A DNA stretch of 64,000 nt, taken from Leptidea sinapis (lineage: Eukaryota; Arthropoda; Insecta; Lepidoptera; Pieridae). The stretch is from assembly GCF_905404315.1 (NCBI RefSeq), contig NC_066288.1, forward strand, positions 10,068,501-10,132,500. Reading direction: 5' to 3'. A program made the translations under genes and the position numbers. Shown piece by piece: positions 34,266 through 45,657 of this stretch. Positions within the stretch are counted from its first letter, which is position 1; each line of letters starts with the position of its first letter. The notes under the pieces were generated by a model, which did not search any database, was not told the DNA's origin, and saw only the letters and a list, made by a program, of their open reading frames with translations.

Positions 34266-34308
34266 GTCCAATTTGCCACGTACGGATCGGTACGGAACCA
34301 AATTGGAC
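34266..34308. repeat. imperfect hairpin
   Basis: GTCCAATTTG (34266-34275) pairs with CAAATTGGAC (34299-34308), and inside it CGTAC with GTACG. Isolated; no known element around it. Confidence 0.8.
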
Positions 34309-35090
34309 AACCTCGAGTGTCCGTCCACAACTCCAAGTGTCCGTGAGAGCCTTTATTTTCTCAATGTTACGCCACTCTATGAAAACAACTTCCCATTTCT
34401 ATTTTATTGAGGAATATATTATGTTAACCGACTCAAACAAAGAGGAGGATGATGTTATTAAGTCCTTCGTATTATCTCAGAACTCCGACGCATTTTGTAA
34501 ACTAATCATTTATTGTAGTTTTTTTATTAGGCACCGACATCATGAGTACTTCAAAGCGAGTACACTTATATTGAGGACTGGTGTCACACCAGTTTATCCT
34601 CTTGTGTTAGTTCACATATAGAAGGTAAAGAACGCATTATTGGCAGAGTTTCCATTTAAAAAAAATTATATCTGATGGTAACATCCACGTGTGTAAGATT
34701 AGCAAGTGATTGGAATCCAATTTTAAAATTTTGAAATCAAAAGAACAATGAAATTCCATTAATTCTTATTTGAATTGAAGATAACTTGTAATGCTTAGTA
34801 TTATAATAATATGAAATTTGTGAGCCAAGTTGCCCATTATGCACGAGGCTATGGGTTTGCAGACCGAGAAGCTTGCTTACGTGTTTCATGCGCACTTTTG
34901 GAACAAACTTGCGAGTAAAAAACATACATGTATTGCATAAATCGTATAATTAGTAAAACAATTGGTGAATGTGCATTTTTCAAAACGATATTGGATTGTT
35001 TTTGGTAGCAATTTCACAGTTTGTGTTCAGTTGTTCATCTTCTGTATTGAAACTTAACATTTTTACAATTATGTACCCTGTATATAGTAA
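34309..35090. other. no gene supported
   Basis: AT-rich with an open frame of 135 codons (34214-34621) that has no family resemblance, no fitting splice sites and low-complexity composition. Not accepted as a gene. Confidence 0.45.
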
Positions 35091-35094
35091 CAAA

Positions 35095-35285
35095 TGAGAT
35101 TCAAACAGTCAGGCAGTCTCGTGTCAGAGTTTGGCGAGTCAATATCTCTTGAGGATGCCTCGTGTAGAGGTGAAACATGTGTCGAATTGTTTGAAGACAA
35201 ACATTGGCGGAATTAACACTAAAAAAACTCAAAACATTTGGAGGAACAAATAAACTCAGATTCAAACAAAATATGACAATTATCG
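35095..35285. repeat. dispersed repeat (family E), copy 1
   Basis: Shares about 170 bp with 40591-40765: TCTCGTGTCAGAGTTTGGCG, AGTCAATATCT, GATGCCTCGTGTAGAGG, GTCGAATTGTTTGAAGACA, TTGGCGGAATTAAC, AAAACATTTGGA. Both lie in the same orientation. Probably an internal piece of a retroelement; I cannot name it. Confidence 0.8.
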
Positions 35286-36014
35286 GAAATGGCGCTCAAT
35301 TTGTTTTGCACGCGCCAAATGTAAGTTCATTGATTACATAGCCTACTTCAAAATTATAATTTTAGTGATAAAATACAGATATATTTATATCAAATTATTG
35401 TGAATTATAAATAATTTGATAATAATAAATGCCGGACATTTATTTATTCCAAACATGTAAATGTTGTTTTCAGCGGCATAAAACCTCTTTGTTGTTCCAA
35501 AAAAAAAACTGTATTACCCGATTAAATTGAAAATACTCTGTTTACTCTCATATAATGCAGCATAATTTGCAGTCAGGTACGTTCTAACTTAACTTTGTAG
35601 GGATAATTCTGTTATGCATTAGTGTGTAATATTATTATGCACATGTGTGTTATAGTTAGGTTTATGTCCCTTAGAACGATGAAATAAGGCTCACTTTGCA
35701 AGCCTTTGTCAAGTTTGCCAATGTCTTGAAAATATATTATCATAACGCTACCAAGTCCTCAGTTCTGTTTTGATGGCTTTTTTCGGGTTCTCTCTATAGA
35801 CTCTCACTTTTATGAAAACATATCAAGTCTTCCTCTTTACCTGATGGTCGTGAAACTTATATCTATGTTGTGGGTTGTGCCCGTGTACCAACAATACTAT
35901 AATTTATAAAATTATTATTGATTTGCTCCGGGTTATGCTCCAGCGATAAGACAGTGAAAAATAACCGAATGAAGATGTACAATCTCTTGACTAACAAAGT
36001 ACCTAGGTATTACG
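35286..36014. other. no supported feature
   Basis: AT-rich intron sequence with no recognisable frame or repeat. Confidence 0.5.
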
Positions 36015-36333
36015 TTATGTATTATTTTTTTATTTATGAAAATAATGGACGAGGCGAGCAGGACGTTCAGCTGGTGGTAATTAATACGCCCTGCCGATTA
36101 CAATTCAGTCCCACTCTTGAATAACCCAAAATTTCAGAGCGGCACTACGATTACGGTCGTCACGTTGAAACATAAGATGTAAGTCTCATTTGCCCAGTAA
36201 TTTCATTAGCTACGACGCCCTTCAGACCGAAACACAATAACGCTTACACATTACTGCTTTACGGCAGAAATAGCCGTTGTGGTACACATAAGCTAGCTGG
36301 TATCCTGTGCAAAGAAGCCTCCCACTGGTAGTT
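36015..36333 (-). mobile_element. retroposon family A, copy 9
   Basis: Near full length: T-rich start, ATGAAAATAATGGACGAGGC, TTCAGAGCGGCACTACG, ACGCTTACACATTACTGC, ending CCCACTGGT. One arm of the main hairpin is deleted. Confidence 0.9.
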
Positions 36334-37714
36334 TGCATTGAATGCAGAACGCTTCTCTGTTAATTCAAAAAAGTCTCGTATCCTAATTAAATATGTAGTT
36401 CATTATCCGTGTATCCTTTTTATTGGATATAAAATGGAACCAGAAGTCTGATGACTTTCCAAACACGACCGACAGTACCTGTCCTCAATGATTTAACGCC
36501 GTTTAATCCGAGCCTTGTCCGGCCTGAACAAACATCTCTGAGCTATCTTGGCCAATTACGAACAATACTCACAACATGTTGACTCAGCCGGCCGCGTCCC
36601 TCTGTCCACACTCCAGGCTTACACGGGTATCATCTCGGCAGGTACACTAATGTTGTATTTATTTTATTCAACCCGAGACTGTGACGAGTTGAACAATGTA
36701 AGCCCATATCGTCAGATTTGATTTGGAAACTAAACTAGACATTATATGCCTTATAAATCATAAATCCTTTATTTTGCCAGAAACCATGTAACAATGGGCG
36801 TAAATAATTTTAAGGTATCAAAGTAATCGGCCATTTCTGGCACGAAAAATTATTATTACCTAAGTGTTAATGAAATTTTCATTTCATTACAAAATTCTAG
36901 TTATTATTATTATTGTTTTAACATTAATAAACTCTATATTTTAAGCACTTAGGTCTATTTTAATTTAAATAAAATATATTAATATAGATGTCATTATTTA
37001 AAGACTAGAATTAATATATTTTTTTAAGTCAATTTAATTTAATCTAATCTGTCAACATTTCATTTATGGAATAAAAACATTTATCTATAAGCCACGTAAA
37101 AAGATCCTTCTTAAATCTTAGGAAGGGTAATACGCGTAAGCTTGGAGGGAGTTTTATATCAGACAACATTATATTATTTTGAATTCTGGTGTCTCTAAGA
37201 CTCTTGTTCTTTTTAATTCAATAATATTAACTTTAATCTAAAAGAAACACGTAAAATGTGAAGACTTCTAAAATGTAGATATAGGTAGGTAGCAACAGCT
37301 ATGCATATAGTAAAGCATATGTAACCCACAGGAACACAAGACGTGTTCTTGGGAACTTTGAACAGATGTTGATCTATAACACAAATACCTAATGCTGTTT
37401 TTAGGAATTTAATCCTGTTTCGGTGGAAACTATTTTATCAATATGAATAACTCTTACTTAAATTCAATCCGGGTAAAGTAGTACTTTAATTAAGCAACTC
37501 CGATGGGGCAACGATTCTGTGTCCAAAACCCACAGTGGTTGGTCGTAAAGTCCGAACTCAGTTTTTAAAAGTTTGTTGAGCTAGTAGTCGACTCTACGAC
37601 TGGCATAGCGTGGGGATACCGAGTAGTATGAGTCGGAGTGATCACAAATATTCACCCAAAGATGTTTGGTTAATATTTTAATAGTTCAATTTAGTTCTAT
37701 CCGCAGACCGGCGT
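36334..37714. other. no gene supported
   Basis: AT-rich. A GC-richer block at 36560-36640 (CAGCCGGCCGCGTCCCTCTG) and a direct-repeat-poor stretch around 37500-37620 are unassigned. Confidence 0.4.
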
Positions 37715-38094
37715 GAAATAGTTCTGCCGCTGTTTTTCGTTCCGGCTGGAGGCCTACTGCATGTCACGGGGAGTGCTCAGAGGAGCTGTTCAGGTTGATT
37801 CCAGCGGCTTAATTCCACCACCAGACATAACGTCATCACGTTGACGTCTGGCATTCCAAAACCGCGCGTTTTACAAGTAATGTATTGCCTCACGTAGCCA
37901 CTTTGTGGAATCAATCACCGTGCTGTTTTCTCGATATGACTTAGGGACCTTCAAGAAAAGAGCATACTCCCACCTTTAAGGCCGGCAACGCATCTCTTGA
38001 CACACCTGTTGTTGTGGATGTCCATGGGCGGTTGCCTCACCACTCCCCATCCCGTGAGCCTCTTGCCCGTTTGCCCCCTCTCATATAAAAAAAA
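37715..38094 (+). mobile_element. LINE family B fragment with A-tail
   Basis: + strand reads CHGECSEELFRLIPAA, then after a stop FHHQT, a FKKRAYSHL-type block and a 3' UTR AGGCCGGCAACGCATCTCTT, GGATGTCCATGGGCGGTTGC, ending in an A-tail. 5'-truncated. It is the only copy of this family in + orientation and has the best 3' end. Confidence 0.8.
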
Positions 38095-38117
38095 TCTTCA
38101 TGTGAGGTGCCATTGAA

Positions 38118-38361
38118 TTTTTTTTTTATGAAAATAAGGGGCGAGACAAGCAGGACGTTCAGTTGATGGTAATTGATACACCCTGCCCATTACAATGCAG
38201 TGCCGCTCAGGATTCTTGAAAAACCCCAAAAATTCTGAGTGGCACTACAACTGCGGTCGTCACCTTCCGACTGTTGTTCACTCTGATTTGCCCAGTACAG
38301 TAATGCTTACACATTACTGCTTCACGACAGAAATAGGTGCCGTTGTGGTACCCATAATCTA
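38118..38361 (-). mobile_element. retroposon family A, copy 10
   Basis: Starts with a T-run 24 bp after the A-tail of the LINE fragment. Carries GGGGCGAGACAAGCAGGACG, both hairpin arms and the CAGTAATG...CATTACTG stem. It is broken off at CCCATAATCTA and has an internal deletion of the TCATTTGCCCAG to CAGACCG region. Confidence 0.88.
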
Positions 38362-38977
38362 TTTTATATAGGTTGTTGTTAAATAAATAGTTAGTTAAAT
38401 ATTTTATGTATATGTTCTATGCGTATGAAACACAAAAACCCAAATGATTGGCCGTCAATATAGACATACAAAGTGATCCTCTATAATAAAAACATAATAC
38501 CAAAGTGACTTTCAAATATCGAAAGTCTCTTAAAGCTAAAAGGGTCTATTGTAAACACGGACGATACAAAGCGACTTATTACCGGTTTATTATTTTAATA
38601 TTGTTGCAATATTAACAATGGCCGACCTCGTATTTATTATAAGACATTAATGAGCGTGTAGGCACCTCATACAACAACCAATTTTCTTCACTCTCAACAG
38701 AAACATCCATTCAATGATGAACTCTATTACAACCATATAAGGTCTCAAATAAGATTGGAAATTGTTATTTAATGTTTGTTGAATACACAAAAGAGTGACA
38801 CGGGATGCATCTCACACTGTGAAGTGGGGTTTTGAGTTAAATAAATGTGTAATTATCAGTTCTGCCGCCGCGGGCTGAGTTCTCCGAACGTTTATTGGTC
38901 ATCGGTGACGTGACATCGTAAGTGTTAACTAATTAGACCCCAGCTGATCTTAAAGTTTATGAGATAAAAATTAATCA
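38362..38977. promoter_or_regulatory. no gene; candidate block 38865-38950
   Basis: AT-rich up to 38865, then CTGCCGCCGCGGGCTGAGTT, GACGTGACATCG and AACTAATTAGACCCCAGCTG. CTAATTAG is a good Q50 homeodomain site. Regulatory role is a guess. Confidence 0.22.
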
Positions 38978-39475
38978 AATTCAAATATTTTTATTCAAAA
39001 TAGGATTCAAAATCACTTAGATATATAATGTCAAAAACTACTTCCCATTCAAAATAGACTGCCTCAGACCTGAGAAGAACAGGCGCAAGAAACTCAGCGG
39101 GCTTTTTTTATATAAAAATATGGATTACAATGTAATATCGTACAATAAACATTTATATTTAAAGATCCTGAGGGCGTTCGCATCATTCCTAGTCTGTGGC
39201 ATCATTAAGAAAATCGTTTTTTGCTATAGTAACCTTTCCCAACATTTGATTTGTACATTTTCTGGGATCATATTGTAGAAGCATATACATCGCCCAATAA
39301 AAGACATACTAACTCGACTTAACCGAGTAGTAGGCAGAACAAGTGTATGTTTGTTCCTCGTGTTAACATTATGATTGTCACAGTTTTTAGCAAATTTCTC
39401 AATGTGCTTATGAACATATAGAACATTATCAAAAATATATTGAGAAGCAATAGTCAAAACTCAAAATGTTTATTT
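38978..39475 (-). mobile_element. LINE 3' fragment (CR1-like)
   Basis: The - strand reads TIASQYIFDNVLYVHKHIEK, HNVNTRNKHTLVLPTTRLSR, SFIGRCICFYNMIPENVQ: the C-terminal end of a CR1-like ORF2, followed by a 3' UTR whose + strand contains TGCCTCAGACCTGAGAAGAA and CAGGCGCAAGAAACTCAGCG. 5'-truncated at about 39475 and with stops after ENVQ. Confidence 0.8.
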
Positions 39476-39517
39476 CTTTGAATTTTTCTCTTTATGAATG
39501 TTTAATTTAATTAACAC

Positions 39518-39518
<1 letters not shown>

Positions 39519-39559
<41 letters not shown>

Positions 39560-39571
39560 ACACACACACAC
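39519..39571. repeat. (AC)n microsatellite
   Basis: (AC)19 at 39519-39556, interrupted by GCAA, then another short AC run. Confidence 0.98.
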
Positions 39572-39689
39572 CTTCACATAACCATCATCTACACTAACAC
39601 CAATTACTTTCTGTATCTAATTAAATTTTGTTTATCTAATTAGTTTCGTTATAATATATTTATTTTTTGTTTATTCGCTCCATCATTTT

Positions 39690-39860
39690 AACCATGTGCT
39701 TTGGGGGCCCGGTGACTTGTAGCACAGGTATTTTGTTACCTATTTCAAGCGCCGGTCTCTCACAATTATAACAATGTATCAATATAGATTTTAATAAACT
39801 GTGTATTGTAAGTTTCTATTGTGAGAGAAAATAAATATATTTTGATTTGATTTGATTTAT
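39690..39860 (+). mobile_element. LINE 3' UTR with TTTGA-type tail
   Basis: TGCTTTGGGGGCCCGGTGAC, CGCCGGTCTCTCACAATTAT and AATAAACTGTGTATTG are followed by a tail of ATTTTGATTTGATTTGATTT. The pentamer tail and polyadenylation-like AATAAA indicate the 3' end of a non-LTR element; no coding part remains. Confidence 0.5.
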
Positions 39861-40388
39861 AGTCTTATGTGAATGAGTGGTATGTCCAATAATGTTGCAT
39901 GGAAAATGTATAAATAGTAATATTAAATTTAATGTAATATAATCAAGTAAACAGTTCGTTATGATTACAGTATTATTAGAATACAATATTCCCACCAGTC
40001 GACCAACACAATACGTACAATAACAAAATGCACGGTCCGTAACTATGAAACAAGTTTCCGCGAGACACTGTAATACGTCACTTCCGCTGCACGCTGCACA
40101 ATTACAGGTGACAGCTGCAACAAGATGGCGGACACAACATGAAATGGCGTCTAACAATAACAGCGGTAAAATAACAACGATCCGCTGCTTAAACACTAAT
40201 TATGATGAATATAGGTACTTATCTACAAGGAAGGCTTACTATAGCCAACCTGTAGCAGAAGATAACAGTTAGTGGTTCTTGTCTGGTTCTACGAAGTCCA
40301 CCAAAAATTGTATAAGTAGGTAGTATAAGTATAGAATATTAAATAGGCTAAAAAATTTTAGATATTATTTTAATAATTTAATGAATTA

Positions 40389-40519
40389 CCCCCTCATTCA
40401 TAATAGTCTGCTAACTTAAAGCATTGCTAATTCTCAATCTGTCTTCTTCTATTGACCTAAGTCAAATTGAGAAAAATCACTCCTTAGCGGCTGTTAGCGG
40501 ATTATTATGAATAAGGGGG
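40389..40519. mobile_element. Tourist-like MITE, 131 bp
   Basis: Terminal inverted repeats of about 28 bp (CCCCCTCATTCATAATAGTC at left, complement of CCCCCTTATTCATAATAATC at right; the differences are transitions) and a TTA duplication at 40386-40388 and 40520-40522. TTA is the Harbinger-type target site. It is non-coding. Confidence 0.88.
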
Positions 40520-40590
40520 TTAATCTAAATAAGCTAAATATTAATATTTATTGAAGTATTTTGCGGAAATCCATAACTGTACAAATCCCA

Positions 40591-40765
40591 ACTCAAGTCT
40601 TCAAGTCAGACTTCAGTCTCGTGTCAAAGTTTGGCGAGTCAATATCTTGTGGGGATGCCTCGTGTAGAGGCAAAACACGGGTCGAATTGTTTGAAGACAT
40701 TGGCGGAATTAACTCTCAAGAAAATTCAAAACATTTGGATAACTTAAATGTGAATCAAACATAAA
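40591..40765. repeat. dispersed repeat (family E), copy 2
   Basis: See the copy at 35095. This one keeps GAGTCAATATCTTGTGGGGA and GGCAAAACACGGGTCGAATT. A 67-codon open frame over it is not conserved in the other copy. Confidence 0.8.
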
Positions 40766-41145
40766 ATGAAGTACCTACTTACCTTCTTACAATCTATTAT
40801 TAATATAACGGTGGTACACAAAAGACGGTTAATTGGTCTCGCCGGGTTACGTCACAGAGATGTGTCCAATGAAGACGTCGCTTGCCGCCTAATTGGTCCG
40901 CGTCTTAGTTTTATTTTCCCTTTGTCTTAAATGTCTTCTAATTAGAACATTGTTCATTGTACGCTGTGAAGAACAACAACACGAAAGAAACGCTAAGAGG
41001 CTTTCATTTTTAAATTAGTAGATACTAAGATTACTTCCGCTAATTCAAATTAAATATTTCTACTTGTAACTATTACTTTCTTTAAATTTGAAGTATTATA
41101 ATATATTTGTCGGTGGGACGCAATAACAACACGATCTCTATATAT
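40766..41145. promoter_or_regulatory. no gene; candidate block 40830-40960
   Basis: TTAATTGGTCTCGCCGGGTTACG, CGCCTAATTGGTCCGCGTC and TCTTCTAATTAGAAC: three homeodomain-core words within about 110 bp in a GC-richer block outside repeats. Candidate enhancer, by composition and motifs only. Confidence 0.25.
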
Positions 41146-41189
41146 TAATAATAATATATAAAATTCATAAAATGCATTTATTTTCTCAA

Positions 41190-41870
41190 AATTGATTTCC
41201 TTAGAATTCTTTTTCATGTCATTTCCAATATACTAGATATTACTACCGCTTCGGAAACAAATGCCGCTCTGAGAGAGAAGAAGCGGCGCAAGAAACTCCC
41301 AGCATTAATTTTTTTGCACGCTTTTTAATAAAAACAAACAATATTTTTCATTCATATAACATTTCTATCGCTATAAAACAATCATAATCTAGTCTCAGGC
41401 TGTCCGATCACTTAGATATTCAGCTGTGGAGTAGTAGGATTTACGACAAAGCCATTTTTTGAGAAAACATTAAAATTTATAGATTATGCCTGAACAGTGG
41501 CTACGACTTTATTATAAAAGTGTATACATTAATTTACCCTTAAAGCTTTTATGAAGCCTACTAGAATTAGTTACAAGCAATCCCTTATTTCTAGTGTTAT
41601 AATAATGAAAATCACTATTAAGAGCAAAAAGCTGACGATTTTTGTGAAAGTATATAGTTAATATGTTCATAAATGTACTGACAATAAACAGTCATAATAT
41701 TTATTTCTTTAAAATTTTCTTTAAGAGACTGTCTATAACCAGACATATAGAATGTCTATATTAAATTATCTAAATTGTAAGAAGGCTCTCCATGAAGCAC
41801 TTCAAAATATATCTTATGAAGATACAGAACAACCAAATTTCTAATAGTGTTAAAATAAACATTATCTATA
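41190..41870 (-). mobile_element. LINE 3' region (family C)
   Basis: + strand order TTTTCTCAAAATTGATTTCC, TTCGGAAACAAATGCCGCTC, GCGGCGCAAGAAACTCCCAG, CAATCATAATCTAGTCTCAG, ATTCAGCTGTGGAGTAGTAG. It is the 3' UTR side of a CR1-like LINE in - orientation; the same order recurs at 47466. The part right of 41500 looks like decayed coding sequence. Confidence 0.65.
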
Positions 41871-42259
41871 TTTTATTTGTATTAATTAATATTCATTACA
41901 TTGAAGACATTGTTTACTTATATATTTAAACTGTAGATTAATTTATACTTTACAAACTTTTTTTAAAAAATTTGACCCTTAATGAGTATTTGGAATAGTT
42001 AGAGGAGGATGTTAGAGTCATTAAAACATAAAATTATGCCTACTTAAATAAAAATTGATAAATTATATTTTAAATTATTTAAAAATGAATTTAAATAATA
42101 ACAAATTGTTATGATTTGAAAGAGCGACATCTCTAGTCAATTTCTGAATATGCAAATATTGGGGTTGAGTAGGTTATAAACTGTAAAGTACTTCTTGTAA
42201 ATGAAGCCGCAACCTGACAGCTGAACAAGACATAATATCAAGATTTATGAACGTCACTC
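41871..42259. other. no supported feature
   Basis: Very AT-rich sequence without identifiable elements. Confidence 0.5.
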
Positions 42260-42331
42260 GAACGGTTGGCTCAGTGGAAGAGCGCTCGCACGGAACGCGT
42301 GAGGTCGCGGGTTTGAGTCCCGCATCGTTCA
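42260..42331 (+). tRNA. tRNA-like sequence, probably pseudogene
   Basis: A 72-nt stretch folds as a tRNA: acceptor GAACGGT with ATCGTTC (one G-T), D stem GCTC/GAGC, T stem GCGGG/CCCGC with loop TTTGAGT. The anticodon stem CTCGC/GCGTG has a T-T mismatch, and the loop ACGGAAC lacks the expected T at position 33 (it has C), so the nominal anticodon GGA is not credible and the short variable loop rules out a serine tRNA. It is flanked by a perfect 9-bp inverted repeat, TTATGAACG (42245-42253) and CGTTCATAA (42326-42334). More likely a tRNA-derived repeat or pseudogene than a working gene. Confidence 0.45.
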
Positions 42332-43199
42332 TAAGTTTTGTTTTCAAATTAAATTTGTGTAATTAATTCCAGAAGTGACAAGTTAGTAAGTAGGTAATAT
42401 TTTTAAGTTTTTCATTCAAGGGGTTAATTTATAAGAACCAAAAATAAACTAATACTAATAATAATAGTGAGACACGGTCAATGGAGCCCGGACCAGATCA
42501 TGTTTTAAATTTAATTTTCATTTATGTTCCCGCCTAGGATATTTTCAACTCCTTTACTTACAAACAACTGAGAGAGAGAGAGAGAATGAGAACAAACAAG
42601 TCCGAGCTTAGTCAGGGCTCCGTTGTCAAATGGCAAAAAACCAGAACCCTTATAGATTTGTCAGTCTGTCCGTCCGTCCGTACGTCACAGGCACTTTTTT
42701 CCGAAACTATAAGAACTATAATGTGAAAACTTGATAAGTAAATGTATTATATGAGCCGTATTAAGATTTTCACACAAAAATAGAAAAAAAAAACAAAACA
42801 GTTTGGGGGCTCCCCTTACTTGAACTGAAACTCAAAAATTTTTTTTTCATCAAACCCCTACGTGTAGGCTTCTAACATAATTTGTTTCTAAACTGAGTAG
42901 TTTGCGCGAGAGACACTTCCAAAGTGGTAAAATGTGTGTAAATTATTCTAAAATAGGAGAATGATAAAACTAAAAAAATATATGATGTACATTATCATGC
43001 ACACTTCCACTGAAAATTGGTTTGAACGAGATGTAGTAAGTAATATTTTCTAAATACAATATTGTTAAAACATCAATCAAAGTTACAACGAACTACAAGA
43101 ACTTTTATATTATGTTACTTCCTGTACCCTTCATGGGCGAGTCCGACTGCATTTGGCCGCTTTTTTATAAAGCTTGCTTGTCCATTTTACACACTATCT
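42332..43199. other. no gene; possible old repeat 42600-42960
   Basis: A GA microsatellite lies at 42570-42585. GTCAGTCTGTCCGTCCGTCC and CACTTTTTTCCGAAACTATA have the look of a dispersed insect repeat, but there is no second copy in the window. Confidence 0.3.
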
Positions 43200-43560
43200 T
43201 ATATCTTTAAACGAGCAATTCTTATATATATGTATATATATAATCTGAATCTCCGAAACGGCTCCAACGATTTTCATAAAATTTTGTGTACAGGGGATTT
43301 CGGGGGCGATCAATCGATCTAGCTAGGTTTCAACTTAAAAAATGTGCTTTTATCTGTGTTTTAATGAGAAACAGCTGCAATAACATTAGAATACAAAGGT
43401 AAATTAATAAATAAGGCTCAGATGGGAAATTGGGTGATAAGGAAAGTAGAAGACCCCGGTTCGAATCCAGAAGTCCTATTAGTTTTTTTTTGTTCAAGTT
43501 TTGTACATTCTTAAAAATCCGTGCAAGGCTCGGTCGTCCGGATATTGCTATTTACATAAA
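43200..43560. repeat. putative non-autonomous element with tRNA-like insert
   Basis: TTTAAACGAGCAATTCTTAT, a TATATA tract, AATCTCCGAAACGGCTCCAA, ACAGGGGATTTCGGGGGCGA, and at the right end CCGTGCAAGGCTCGGTCGTC. In the middle (43412-43475) GGCTCAGATGGG and CCGGTTCGAATCC resemble the A- and B-boxes of a tRNA. I recognise the frame as a common lepidopteran repeat but not its class. Confidence 0.45.
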
Positions 43561-43854
43561 ACACAATATTGTGTGTATTCGGAACAAACATTACATATAA
43601 AGTATCAACGGTGTTACACCGCTCTGTATCATGTATGCCTAGGTGTAGTGTGGACATATCATTAACATCGGCATAATTCACCACTAAGTAGGTTCCTGTT
43701 TGTGTACATTTCGTTGTTAAACTTAACCACCAACAAACACTTCTATCGATAATAACGCATTAATGTTTAGCAAATGTTCACTCAAGTAAAGCAAAAAGAA
43801 TATTTCCAACATCAGCTTGATTTTACCTGCCGTTACGGTTATGCTTTTCTTTAA

Positions 43855-44138
43855 ATAAAAATAAGGGACGAGATGGTAATTGATACGCCCTGCAACATTA
43901 CAATGCAGTGCCGCTAAGGATTCTTGAAATACACAAAAATTCTGAGCGCCACTTCAATTTCGCGTGTTCCTTGAGACATAAGATGTTAATAATCATTTGC
44001 AAAGTAATTTACTAGCTACGGCGTCCTTCAGATCGAAACACAATAATGCTTACACATAACTCCTTCACGACAGAAATAGGCGCCGTTGTGGTACCCATAA
44101 TCTTGCCGGCATCCTGTGCAAAGGAACCTCCCACTGGT
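43855..44138 (-). mobile_element. retroposon family A, copy 11
   Basis: AAATAAGGGACGAGATGG (a deletion removes ACGAGCAGGACGTTCAGCTG), hairpin arms CCGCTAAGGATTC and TCTGAGCGCCAC, ending CCCACTGGT at the family 5' end. The 3' tail is eroded. Confidence 0.88.
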
Positions 44139-44739
44139 GGTATATTAAGTATAAGTTTACTTTACTTCCATATTATTAACTTTAACCCAGGTCTTTTACA
44201 TTTTTATTTTTTTACTTTACCAATAAATTCCCTATCCTTACAGAATAATCTATTGCGATAGAGACTTGACTAAAATTTTTACTATTTTAATTATCTTTTA
44301 TAAACTTAAATCTTTTATTACTATGAACAATCTGTACCTACTTTACAAGTTAATTAATACTATACTATAAAACAAACTGCCATAAATTTGAACTCATTCA
44401 ATGAGCAATCAAATAAGTCAATCCTATATGAAAGTTCGTTTAAATTTCTCAAATCAAATGCAATTTTAAAGATATGGGAGTAGATTTTTAGAAAATGTAG
44501 TAAGATTAGGATAGTATGTTATTAGTACCTATGGCAGTAGTAATAATAATAGAATAGCCTTATTTTATCAAGACAAGTAACAAAATAATCAAGGTACATC
44601 GCCATCATAATAACCACAAGGTTATTTAAATCTAATTTTTGTCACCCCCTTGAGAAGTTTGATTATTGAGACACTTACGGCCATTCCCAAAATTCAGTCT
44701 ATCTCCGGTTGTGGCCTACTTGAGATAAAAATCGTAACT
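44139..44739. other. no supported feature
   Basis: AT-rich intron sequence. Confidence 0.5.
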
Positions 44740-44920
44740 ATTGTTGACTTTTCTGTCCCAATAAACTTATCGACGGAAACTCACCTAATCCGTACACGCT
44801 GTCTGTCAATGGGACGACGTATAGCTTACCAGCGATAGAAGTTTGTATGGAAATTGCAATTTACGCGTCCCAATATAAGGCGATAAGAATGACTTATCGG
44901 GTATATTGGGACAGCTTCAG
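44740..44920. mobile_element. MITE-like inverted-repeat element
   Basis: TGTCCCAATAAACTTATCG at the left and CTTATCGGGTATATTGGGACA at the right are imperfect inverted repeats. Weaker outer similarity (CATTCCCAAAATTCAGTCTA against the complement of TAGTATATTGGAAACC) suggests a larger element from about 44690 to 45000. No target duplication was identified. Confidence 0.5.
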
Positions 44921-45009
44921 ATTATTGACAGCTAATTACTGACGTAGAAGGTAGTAATTTATCTCTATCTGTAGATAGTATATTGGAAACCTCCGTTAGA
45001 TCAGGTCTA

Positions 45010-45657
45010 TAATGACAGAGATAACTTCGTATCTACCGTCCACAGTTTAGCAAATTTTAGCTTAGTTTATTAATGAGGATACTTTACCTTTTCAACTTTT
45101 AATTGCAGGCAAATTTGAACTCATTTAAAGTCGACCGTAAGCCTATCCAATATCACCTTTAAGATATCAAAGAAGTTGCTTAAGTTGATGGCTCTGTGAC
45201 ATGACACTATTCAATCGAAGCATGTTTAATACGACAAGAAATGTATCAACTGAAATATTAATTCCGGCCCGCAGTCGGCAGATGTGTGGAGCGTGGAATA
45301 TGAACGTGGACTCGTCGAATCAATTTGCAATAACGAAAATCCGATTAAATATCATAATCGTATGAAGCCGCACTGTCCAAAGACTCGTGCTCGTGTGCAA
45401 TCATTAAAATTTTCAAAGAAGTCGTCGCTGTAATCCGATTGTAAACTCTTATTTGTCGGCCATGAAATACTATTATATAATACAAAATTATTATGTGATA
45501 AGTAATGCAACAACATCGCCTAAGCTAAAACTGACAATAGTTATCAAGTAATATGAATTTTAATAATAAAGTTCAAATATTATAGTATCTATCCATTTAA
45601 TGTTTTTGTTTTGAATTTGCTTCTTACAATAAATGGTTGTTTTTGTAAACCAACGGA
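45010..45657. other. no supported feature
   Basis: AT-rich sequence with a mild GC rise at 45260-45320, unassigned. Confidence 0.4.

Noticed and set aside
43412..43475. tRNA gene from GGCTCAGATGGG and GGTTCGAATCC
   Set aside because: Box-like words are present but the stems do not pair; treated as part of a repeat.
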